From NCBI GenBank assembly GCA_021299565.1, contig JAJTHA010000159.1:1-10296 (forward strand): a DNA stretch of 10,296 nucleotides. The letters are read 5' to 3'. Numbering within the stretch: position 1 is the stretch's first letter; the number at the start of each line of letters is the position of its first letter. Origin of the DNA: Candidatus Caenarcanales bacterium (GTDB taxonomy: Bacteria; Cyanobacteriota; Vampirovibrionia; LMEP-6097). Positions 1 through 5,936 of this stretch are shown here, piece by piece. The position numbers were made by a program, and so were the translations under genes. The notes below the pieces were generated by a model. It was not told the origin of the DNA. It searched no databases and saw nothing but the letters and a program-made list of their open reading frames with translations.

Positions 1-352
1 TAATGAACTCTGATTCGTCTTCTGCAATGACTGGATTTGAATTTAGTTTATTGAATAAAATATTTGTCAAATCTAGTTTTAAATCAAAAAGCTTATCAAG
101 AGAAAGTGTTTCTAATTTCTGATTTTTTTCGATTGAGCTAAGTCCTTCTTTGATTAAATTTTTGAAATTTAAACCAGATGAAATAATCAATTCAGCTAGC
201 TTTTGATTGTTTTGTTTGTCGTTATGTCGTTCAAGAATTAAAATACAAGTCTTAGAAGTATCAATTATATTTTCCGTTGCAGTTGCAAAAACAATTCTTA
301 AAGGAGTTTTGATTTTTTCTTTTAGTAAACTTAGAATTTGGAAATAATGCAT
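1..352 (-). CDS. Partial protein, GAF-like N-terminal domain (runs off left edge)
   Basis: This minus-strand frame stays open for 117 codons from an ATG at 352 to the window edge, so only the N-terminal part is present. The translation starts MHYFQILSLL. Around residues 20-60 it has helix-then-strand character (ATATENIIDTSKTCILILE, then LAELIISSGLNFK), which resembles the first half of a GAF sensory domain. A short segment near the edge (NPVIAEDESEF) resembles the loop late in such a domain. The fold call is by eye only. The frame remains open upstream to a TAA at 401-403 and contains a TTG at 371-373 and an ATT at 377-379, so the true start could be up to 9 codons earlier. No strong Shine-Dalgarno sequence precedes any of these starts. 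If the GAF reading is right, the missing C-terminal part may carry an output domain, which cannot be seen here. Confidence 0.5.
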   Translation of the reverse strand, partial: MHYFQILSLLKEKIKTPLRIVFATATENIIDTSKTCILILERHNDKQNNQKLAELIISSGLNFKNLIKEGLSSIEKNQKLETLSLDKLFDLKLDLTNILFNKLNSNPVIAEDESEFI

Positions 353-421
353 CCATCTAATTCTAAAGCACAAATTAATGTTGTCTTTGGTCTCTCTGCT
401 TTAAGCCATAACTATTACTAT

Positions 422-518
422 AAAGTCACTGCGAGACTTGCAAAGCAAGTCGTGGCAGTCCAGTTTATGTGGAAGCCTGGATCGCCACGCCACACTGCGT
501 GCGGCTCGCGATGACTTT
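422..518. repeat. Cloverleaf-like palindromic repeat, copy 1
   Basis: The outer arms 425-435 (GTCACTGCGAG) and 505-515 (CTCGCGATGAC) are inverted repeats with two differing positions, and the pairing continues outward through AAA/TTT. Inside lies a perfect 6-bp hairpin, ACTTGC-AAA-GCAAGT (436-450), and a second imperfect stem around GTGGCAGTCCA and TGGATCGCCAC. A similar element lies at 5781-5865 with the same plan. This is the architecture of REP/MITE-like intergenic palindromes, and the TGCGAG/CTCGC ends recall repeats known from Rickettsiales and other AT-rich genomes. That comparison is from memory. A 73-codon open frame across this region is produced by the repeat and is not a gene. Confidence 0.8.
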
Positions 519-560
519 AAACTATATAACTTAAATGCCTATTTAGTTATCGTATTCAAC

Positions 561-604
561 GTTATAAAACAAGGAGATGGCGGAGCTGCATACGCAGCCC
601 CGCC
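561..604 (-). terminator. Rho-independent terminator of the flagellin gene
   Basis: Read on the minus strand just past the flagellin stop, 604 to 579 forms an 11-bp stem (GGCGGGGCTGC / GCAGCTCCGCC) with one G-U pair and a GTAT loop. It is followed by ATCTCC and then TTGTTTTAT. The stem is GC-rich in an AT-rich setting and lies 31 bases from the stop codon. The T-rich run begins 6-7 bases after the stem, which is slightly late for an ideal terminator. There is no T-run on the plus-strand side, so it acts in the flagellin direction. Confidence 0.65.
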
Positions 605-635
605 GGGCGATGTTGTCGGAAAAACTAAGGTTTAT

Positions 636-1511
636 CTATTTCGTTACTTTGGGAATTAAATTGAGAACTGAAGCTGCTTGAGCATTTGATTGAGCCTTTA
701 ATGCAGCAGCAAATTGCTGGGTGATTCTATAACCAACAGCTCTACTGCTTGAAGCTGCCATATCGGCATCAGCAATTCTTGAATTAGCTGACATTGCCGC
801 TTCTTTTGCCACACTTGCGTATTCTAGCTTGGATTCAAGTGCGTTTTGACTCGCTCCTAAATCACTTTGCTGCGCAGTAGCATTTGCAATAGCATTATCA
901 ATCCCCTTCAAAATATCATTGGTATTGCCATTGACCAGGTCGATATTATTTATTGCAACTCCAGCCGCGCCGCCACTATTTCCAGAATTTAGCCCAGATG
1001 CGCTACTTAAAGAATCTGCCGCGAAATCACCACTCAAATTTATATTTGTTGTGTTACCAGTTGCAGTCCCTGACTGAATACTTACAGACCCCGTACTTCC
1101 ATCTAAAAGATTTTTGCCATTAAAAGTTGATTGGTTAGCAATATCATTTATATTTGATATTATGCTACTTGCTTGTTGTTGCAAAGCACCTTTCTCACTG
1201 TTACTGTTTGTGCCGTTTGCGGCTTGCACAGCAAGCTTTCTTAAATCTTGCAAATTTGCAACTATCGAATTTAAACCGCCTTCTGCTGTTTGACTCATGC
1301 TAATGCCATCACCGATATTTTTTTCTACAGTTTCATAGCCTCTAATTAATGATTTTAATTTTTGGGAGATGCTTAAACCTGCTGCATCATCAGCGGCATT
1401 ATTTATGCTGTAGCCTGTTGCTAGCTTGCGCGCCTCATTGTTACTTTTGCTTGTTATTGCTGATATACTTCTATCTAAAAAACTGCCTACCGCAGCCGTC
1501 ATACTTACCAT
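636..1511 (-). CDS. fliC: Flagellin (flagellar filament subunit)
   Basis: The protein is the structural subunit of the flagellar filament, exported through the flagellar type III apparatus and assembled outside the cell. Its 291 residues carry both conserved ends. The N-terminal D0/D1 region (about 4-140) includes NNAADDAAGLSISQKL (37-52), NIGDGISMSQTAEGGLNSI (65-83), LRKLAVQAANGTNS (90-103) and STFNGKNLLDG (128-138). The C-terminal D1/D0 region (about 200-291) includes DLGASQNALESKL (217-229) and SRIADADMA (244-252). The middle (about 140-200) is short and rich in Gly, Ser and Asn, so outer D2/D3 domains are essentially absent, giving a minimal filament. Two starts are possible. ATG 1511 has GGGGG 8 bases upstream, and ATG 1502 (Met4) has GGAG 9 bases upstream. 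The longer form puts DDAAG at position 41-45, as in canonical flagellins. Transcription probably uses the sigma-28 type element at 1607-1614. The C-terminus has a few extra residues (PKVTK) after the usual VLNLI end. Confidence 0.95.
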   Translation of the reverse strand: MVSMTAAVGSFLDRSISAITSKSNNEARKLATGYSINNAADDAAGLSISQKLKSLIRGYETVEKNIGDGISMSQTAEGGLNSIVANLQDLRKLAVQAANGTNSNSEKGALQQQASSIISNINDIANQSTFNGKNLLDGSTGSVSIQSGTATGNTTNINLSGDFAADSLSSASGLNSGNSGGAAGVAINNIDLVNGNTNDILKGIDNAIANATAQQSDLGASQNALESKLEYASVAKEAAMSANSRIADADMAASSSRAVGYRITQQFAAALKAQSNAQAASVLNLIPKVTK

Positions 1512-1606
1512 CTCCGTATCCCCCGATATAGGGTATATACACCAAATAGTGGATAAGATAACAGTGTTTAGCTTAAAAATTGCTAATATTATTCTGCTAA
1601 ATCTAT

Positions 1607-1614
1607 ATATCGGC
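1607..1614 (-). promoter_or_regulatory. Sigma-28/SigD-type -10 element upstream of flagellin
   Basis: On the minus strand 1614-1607 reads GCCGATAT, which is identical to the -10 consensus of flagellar sigma factors (B. subtilis SigD GCCGATAT; E. coli FliA GCCGATAA). It lies about 96 bases upstream of the flagellin ATG, implying a leader of roughly 90 bases. A matching -35 (TAAA, 14-16 bases upstream) is not present; the best is TTTA at 15 bases. The assignment therefore rests on the -10 match and the gene it precedes. Confidence 0.55.
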
Positions 1615-1738
1615 AGTTTTATAAGCGACTAAAGTTAAGTTTTGTTAATTCTTGAAAGATTGAATATTTTGCGTTAGGGGCATAAATAAATAATAGTTAG
1701 AGTTTAACTAAGTTAATACTGCCCGGGAGAAGCAGAAT

Positions 1739-3619
1739 TTGGACCCCTTACTCATCAATTTGTTGTTAACTGGTACTGGCGTTGGTGGCGCTGGTTGGTT
1801 AATTTATACCAACTATCCGAAAATCGAAGAGATGCTTCAGATGAAGTTGTCATCAAGCTTGCATCGAGATGGTGGTGGTGATAAAACTTCACAACCTTTG
1901 CATAAGATTTTTTATTTATATAAACATGAATCTGTCGGTGCTTGGTCAAAATGGATGGAAAGTCAAAATGCCGAAATTAAAGATATCGCATACACTTCTC
2001 TTGTCCAATATCTTGCTTGTGAAGCAGATGAATTAGGTTCTCTTACACCTGAAGTCATCAGAACTATACCGAGCTTCAAAAGACCTGAGACTTTTCAAAT
2101 TGTCGCTGAACTCATAGACAGATGTAGAAAAAAAGTAAACATCTTAAAAGCTGTTGATAATTACTTGGAAGAAGCTGCTAGCGCATTACTCAAAATAGAT
2201 TGTGATAGAGCAGAAAAATTTTTAATAGACCAATATCACAAACTAAAGGATCAAACTGACACTGCTCATGTTAGAACCGGAATTATTAGATCACTAATCA
2301 AATCTCAATTTAATAATAATTTACTTGATTTAGTGATTGATTTTCTTAGAGATGAAAAAAACAATGTTATGCAGAAATCAGATCTACTCGCTGATCTCGA
2401 AGGCATGGCTGAAGACTCCAGTAAAATTGAGTTTTTCAAAAATATTTTTCTTAGATTCATTTCTCAATCTCATGAGATTGGAGAGAACACTGCAAAAATT
2501 ATGCAAATAATTTTTAGCAAGCTAGACCCTGTTGTTTTTTGTGAAAATCCAGATGAGGATATCTGGAGAGCCCTGATTAATGGACTTGAGGGACATAACA
2601 AGTCACATTTCATTAAATTTTTGGAATATCCAATTCAAAACAAAGAAAAATTTATTTCTTCTGTGCTCTTAAAAGATCTGATAAATAAAGATGAGCCAGT
2701 TAGATCTTCTATTAGAGATTTAATTATAAAAAGATTTAAGCTTACTGAAAAAGAGTTGGATATTTTAAAAACACCAGTTAAACAAGAAGACGTTGATTTT
2801 ATTAAGCAAGTCGTAGTTGTAGAAAAAGGCAAAAAAACTAAAACTATTACTCATGAACTACTTGGTGATTATCACACTTTAGAAAAATTGATATTTAATT
2901 CTGACGCACATGCTAGAGGTAATCTAGGAAGTGTGCAAACGCTTATGGGTGCTGGAGTTGAAGAGAAGCTTTATTTGTTGAGGGGGATGTGCGGCAATCA
3001 CAATAGAGGTTTCGTTTACATCGATATTGATCAATTGATTGGTAATACCCACGAGCTGGGACGATTAAAGCAGTTGGTGAATAACAATAAACCTTGTTTT
3101 ATTTATTTTGATAATTTAGATAAATTGTTGACTCGAGCATATACTGATTACGAAAGAGACAATGCTAAAGAACTTTCTAAAATACTCAAAGAGCTTGCTT
3201 TATTGCCAAGTATCAATTTTTTGGGCAATATTCCATACAACCGAGAAGAACTAAAAAAACTAAAACCAGATCTTTTAAATACCCTTCAAAGTACTACCGC
3301 CTTTCTACCGTTTAGGATTTCTTTAAATATAGAAAAGCCAGATGAAAAGGATCGTCGAAGAATCTTTCTGCAAGCATTTGCCAAAATCGATGCACAGCGA
3401 GCTTCTGATTCTAATGAGTTCAATTTGGATGTCATGATTGCAGCTACAGAAGGTATGTCTATGCTTGAGTATCTTCAGTTTATGCAAAATTATTTTGAGA
3501 TTTCTTTGTTTGCGTTTGGCAAACTTATTTCAATGGAAGAGTTTGCTTTGTATTCTATGTCACCGATTCAGGCGCCTTCGGAGTATCAGATGATAACTGC
3601 TCAAGTAGTTGAAGAGTAG
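1739..3619 (+). CDS. Membrane-anchored helical-repeat protein with degenerate AAA+ domain
   Basis: A 626-residue protein starting at TTG, with GGGAGA at 1725-1730 placed 8 bases before it. Residues 4-24 are a hydrophobic, glycine-rich segment (LLINLLLTGTGVGGAGW), a likely membrane anchor. Residues about 55-345 are a run of amphipathic helices resembling HEAT/ARM-type repeats. Residues about 370-605 follow the order of an FtsH-like AAA+ module. The Walker A position (411-424, LYLLRGMCGNHNRG) lacks the GKT/S signature. The Walker B position (453-461, CFIYFDNLD) keeps the first Asp but has Asn in place of the catalytic Glu. A sensor-1-like Asn follows in FLGNIPY (494-500). The arginine-finger RPGRFD segment is missing before IEKPDEKDRRRIF (531-543). 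A lid-like region with EGMSMLEYLQ (571-580) ends the domain. The ATPase is therefore inferred to be inactive, with a scaffold or adaptor role at the membrane. The gene precedes ubiE by 17 bases and is probably cotranscribed with it. No function is known to me. Confidence 0.85.
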   Translation: MDPLLINLLLTGTGVGGAGWLIYTNYPKIEEMLQMKLSSSLHRDGGGDKTSQPLHKIFYLYKHESVGAWSKWMESQNAEIKDIAYTSLVQYLACEADELGSLTPEVIRTIPSFKRPETFQIVAELIDRCRKKVNILKAVDNYLEEAASALLKIDCDRAEKFLIDQYHKLKDQTDTAHVRTGIIRSLIKSQFNNNLLDLVIDFLRDEKNNVMQKSDLLADLEGMAEDSSKIEFFKNIFLRFISQSHEIGENTAKIMQIIFSKLDPVVFCENPDEDIWRALINGLEGHNKSHFIKFLEYPIQNKEKFISSVLLKDLINKDEPVRSSIRDLIIKRFKLTEKELDILKTPVKQEDVDFIKQVVVVEKGKKTKTITHELLGDYHTLEKLIFNSDAHARGNLGSVQTLMGAGVEEKLYLLRGMCGNHNRGFVYIDIDQLIGNTHELGRLKQLVNNNKPCFIYFDNLDKLLTRAYTDYERDNAKELSKILKELALLPSINFLGNIPYNREELKKLKPDLLNTLQSTTAFLPFRISLNIEKPDEKDRRRIFLQAFAKIDAQRASDSNEFNLDVMIAATEGMSMLEYLQFMQNYFEISLFAFGKLISMEEFALYSMSPIQAPSEYQMITAQVVEE

Positions 3620-3636
3620 ATTATAATTAACTACTA

Positions 3637-4353
3637 ATGAGCAACAAATCAGTTTTTGTCCATAATTTATTTAGCCGTATTGCTGAAAAATACGATCTCT
3701 TGAATGACATTATGACGTTGTCCTTGCATCGTAAGTGGAAAAATCACATGGTCGCTTCAGCCTCTAAACTTATTAAATCCAAATCTCAAGTGAAAATATT
3801 GGATTTATGTACTGGTACTGGTGATATTGCTGATATTTGGATCACAGAAGATAAAGTCGTAGAAGTGATAGCAATTGATAGTTGTGCGCCAATGCTTGAG
3901 TCTGGATACAACAAACTTAGCCTGAAATATAAAGGTCCTCCTCCAAAGCTAAGAATGCTAGAGGCTGATGCTTTAGAGATTCCTTTCCCTCACGAGTATT
4001 TTGATGCAATCACAATTAGTTTTGGTTTGAGAAACGTCAATGACATAGATGCATGTCTGAAAGAAATTTTTAGAGTTTTGAAACCTGGAGGAGTCTTTGC
4101 TTGCTTAGATCTTGGGCATCCACCATTGAAACCAATAAATTGGTTTTATAAGGAGTTTTTCCTGAAATTCATTCCTGGTTTGGGATCTAAGTTCGCTAAC
4201 GATAAAGACGCCTATCAATATTTGATTGATTCGCTTAATACCTGGCCAGAGCAAAAACAACTTGGGCAAAAAATGTATGATGTTGGTTTTAAGAGAAGTT
4301 ATTTCGAAAATATTATGCTTGGGGCTATTGCACTAACTGTCTCAGAAAAATAA
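3637..4353 (+). CDS. ubiE: Demethylmenaquinone/ubiquinone C-methyltransferase (UbiE/MenG)
   Basis: The 238-residue protein belongs to the UbiE/MenG/COQ5 family of SAM-dependent methyltransferases, which methylate the quinone ring in the late steps of menaquinone or ubiquinone synthesis. Visible family features in order: the N-terminal signature FSRIAEKYDLLNDIMTLSLHRKWK (12-35), SAM-binding motif I ILDLCTGTGDIAD (54-66), the acidic residue ending strand 2 in AIDSCAPML (79-87), EADALEIPFPHEYFDAITISFGLRNV (109-134) and LKEIFRVLKPGGVFACLDLG (141-160). The C-terminal FYKEFFLKFIPGLG and YQYLIDSL blocks are also present. Length matches the family (about 230-250). The MenG versus UbiE substrate cannot be decided from sequence. 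The ATG has no clear Shine-Dalgarno sequence and lies 17 bases after the preceding stop, so translational coupling is likely. The stop abuts the stop of the convergent gene. Confidence 0.93.
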   Translation: MSNKSVFVHNLFSRIAEKYDLLNDIMTLSLHRKWKNHMVASASKLIKSKSQVKILDLCTGTGDIADIWITEDKVVEVIAIDSCAPMLESGYNKLSLKYKGPPPKLRMLEADALEIPFPHEYFDAITISFGLRNVNDIDACLKEIFRVLKPGGVFACLDLGHPPLKPINWFYKEFFLKFIPGLGSKFANDKDAYQYLIDSLNTWPEQKQLGQKMYDVGFKRSYFENIMLGAIALTVSEK

Positions 4354-4836
4354 TTATACTTTTATCAAAAATGATTTGGTTATATATTCACCAACATATT
4401 CACCATCGAGATATTGTTTGTGATGACTCGTGGCTTCCACATTTTCATAATCACTAAAATCAAATTGATTTATAGATCTAACAAACCAATATTTCCCATT
4501 TTCGTCATTTAGTTTGCTTTCTCTTTCCCAATACAAAGTCTCATCAGAATTGAATTCTATAACTTTGTTTCTAACGAGTTTCCACTCAGCTGTTCTCCAG
4601 CTTGGAAACAAACTGCCATTAATATCAGAAATATTTATTGTTGATTCGGATTCTATGCCTTCTTCAACGTAAGGGCAATCCGACCATATAACTCTTGAGA
4701 CTACCTTCCATCTCCCGACAAGATTGCGTTTGGTAATTAAGCTTGTTGCTTTAAGATGAAAAACTTGAGCATTTGCGCAATGCAAAATGCAAAGCGACAA
4801 CGCCAATATTAACCCTCTTTTAAGTCCCAACTTCAT
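4354..4836 (-). CDS. Small secreted protein of unknown function (possible calycin-like beta barrel)
   Basis: A 160-residue protein I do not recognise. Residues 1-23 form a clear signal peptide: Lys/Arg at 2-7, a hydrophobic core LILALSLCILHC, and ANA at 21-23 before Gln24, fitting signal peptidase I. The Cys residues at 16 and 20 lack a lipobox, so it is probably not a lipoprotein. The mature part is rich in short beta strands and aromatic residues, beginning LVGRWKVVSRVIW (39-51) and ending YITKSFLIKV (151-160). A Gly-x-Trp near the N-terminus of a strand-rich protein of about 140 residues recalls lipocalin/calycin folds, but this is only a resemblance. It lies 43 bases downstream of the pseudouridine synthase gene in the same direction, so they may share a transcript. 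Its stop abuts the ubiE stop. The ATG has only a weak GTGGG in front. Confidence 0.75.
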   Translation of the reverse strand: MKLGLKRGLILALSLCILHCANAQVFHLKATSLITKRNLVGRWKVVSRVIWSDCPYVEEGIESESTINISDINGSLFPSWRTAEWKLVRNKVIEFNSDETLYWERESKLNDENGKYWFVRSINQFDFSDYENVEATSHHKQYLDGEYVGEYITKSFLIKV

Positions 4837-4879
4837 CCCACTTATGTTTATCGGGATATTTACACCTAGACTAAATAGC

Positions 4880-5737
4880 CTAGCCTAAAAGTTTTTTCAT
4901 ATCTTCAGGTAAAGGAGCCTTAATGGTCAAATTTTGACTTGTTTGTGGATGCATGAATTTGATCAAATGAGCATGAAGTAAGTGCCTTGCCAAAATGGCT
5001 TTACTTCTAAAGCTTTTTGCATACACGGTATCTCCAAGTATTGGATGCTTCATATGAGCCATATGAATCCTTAATTGATGGGTTCTGCCTGTTAATGGTT
5101 CTAGTTTCAATAGAGAATAGTTATCAAATTCTTTAATCAGTTCATAATTTGTGATCGCTTGTTTGTGGTGTGGATTTGTTGAGACTTTCCATTTCTGCGT
5201 GGATCCACGCTTATATTCAAGCTCAACAAAAGTATCGATCACACCTTTTTTGGAATGCGACCATTTGCCATCTATTATTGCTTGGTATTCTTTATTGATT
5301 TTTTTTTCTGCAAATAAATCAGAAAGTTTTTGAAGAGTGTCACCGTCTTTTGCAAATAGCATAATGCCACTAGTATTCTTGTCTAGTCTGTGAGCCGGTT
5401 GTAGGAATTTGATTTTTAGGAATTTCTTTAATTCTTCATGCAAGTTAGCATTTTTGCCTTCTGTGGCTAGAGCCGAATGACCAGCTTCTTTATCATACGC
5501 AATCAAAAAATCATCTTCAAAAAGAATTTTTTCTTTTTTGATAGTTAGTCTGTCGATGCTTTTTGGTTTGACTACAGTGAAATTTATTTTGTCTTTTCTG
5601 GTATCAATCATGCGTGAGCCGTAACGTTCGATTTTGCCGTTAATTAGGCAAGCACCCTGTTCTAAAGCACGTTTGAGAATGCGACTACTTAAATCTGGGT
5701 ATAATGCTTTTAGATATTGGCTGAGACGTTGCTGCAT
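4880..5737 (-). CDS. RluA-family 23S rRNA/tRNA pseudouridine synthase
   Basis: The enzyme converts specific uridines in structured RNA to pseudouridine. With the ATG at 5737 it has 285 residues. An N-terminal S4-type RNA-binding domain (about 1-55) carries RLSQYLKALYPDLSSRILKRAL and CLINGKI. The catalytic domain has HRLDKNTSG (116-124), in which the Asp of HRLD is the family's catalytic residue, followed by IMLFAK. Further on come INKEYQAII (147-155), LTGRTHQLRIH (215-225) and HPILGDTVY. The usual NKP motif is replaced by DKEAG (82-86). The S4 domain plus this catalytic core fits RluC/RluD-type enzymes, but the target site cannot be named. The frame extends six codons upstream to a TTG at 5755. 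ATG was preferred because neither start has a good Shine-Dalgarno sequence and the S4 domain is complete without the extension. Confidence 0.9.
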   Translation of the reverse strand: MQQRLSQYLKALYPDLSSRILKRALEQGACLINGKIERYGSRMIDTRKDKINFTVVKPKSIDRLTIKKEKILFEDDFLIAYDKEAGHSALATEGKNANLHEELKKFLKIKFLQPAHRLDKNTSGIMLFAKDGDTLQKLSDLFAEKKINKEYQAIIDGKWSHSKKGVIDTFVELEYKRGSTQKWKVSTNPHHKQAITNYELIKEFDNYSLLKLEPLTGRTHQLRIHMAHMKHPILGDTVYAKSFRSKAILARHLLHAHLIKFMHPQTSQNLTIKAPLPEDMKKLLG

Positions 5738-5780
5738 CTTAGGATATATTATCAAGTTTGCATAATGTTTTTGTCACTAT

Positions 5781-5865
5781 TGTCATCGCGAGATTTGCTA
5801 AGCAAATCGTGGCGATCTCATTCGGTAATGCCATATGAGATTGCTTCGCTACGCTCGCAATGACA
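5781..5865. repeat. Cloverleaf-like palindromic repeat, copy 2
   Basis: Outer arms TGTCATCGCGAG (5781-5792) and CTCGCAATGACA (5854-5865) pair with one G-T position. Inside are a perfect 7-bp hairpin GATTTGC-TAA-GCAAATC (5792-5808) and a second stem GCGATCTCA (5812-5820) with TGAGATTGC (5836-5844), which has one G-T position. The plan matches copy 1 at 422-518, including the CGTGGC after the first hairpin. The copy lies between the divergent pseudouridine synthase and gdhA genes, so it is inside or next to their promoters. Confidence 0.85.
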
Positions 5866-5900
5866 CTACGTTGCCGAATGTATGTTAAAATCAACGTATA

Positions 5901-5930
5901 TAAATTTACAACGACGTAAATTTAAGGAGA
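5901..5930 (+). promoter_or_regulatory. Inverted repeat abutting the gdhA ribosome binding site
   Basis: TAAATTTAC (5901-5909) and GTAAATTTA (5916-5924) are perfect 9-bp inverted repeats around AACGAC. The second arm ends on the first A of the Shine-Dalgarno sequence AAGGAGA (5924-5930), which is 6 bases before the gdhA ATG. The element could be an operator bound by a dimeric regulator, or an RNA hairpin that affects ribosome access. The AT-rich stem would be weak as RNA, so an operator is slightly favoured. The AT-rich stretch TATATAAA at 5897-5904 could be a -10 region, but no convincing -35 at standard spacing was found. Confidence 0.5.
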
Positions 5931-5936
5931 AATTAA

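Noticed and set aside
438..659. 73-codon plus-strand open frame
   Set aside because: It lies across the palindromic repeat and the flagellin terminator and has no protein-like family features; it is best explained by these non-coding elements.
1704..1716. TTAACT-A-AGTTAA palindrome ahead of the pseudo-AAA+ gene, as an operator
   Set aside because: The arms are only 6 bp in very AT-rich sequence and the symmetry does not extend outward, so chance is a sufficient explanation.
4866..4883. Hairpin CTAGGCT-ATTT-AGTCTAG at the end of the pseudouridine synthase gene, as a terminator
   Set aside because: The stem has 7 bp with a G-U pair but no T-run follows, and a same-strand gene starts about 30 bases later.
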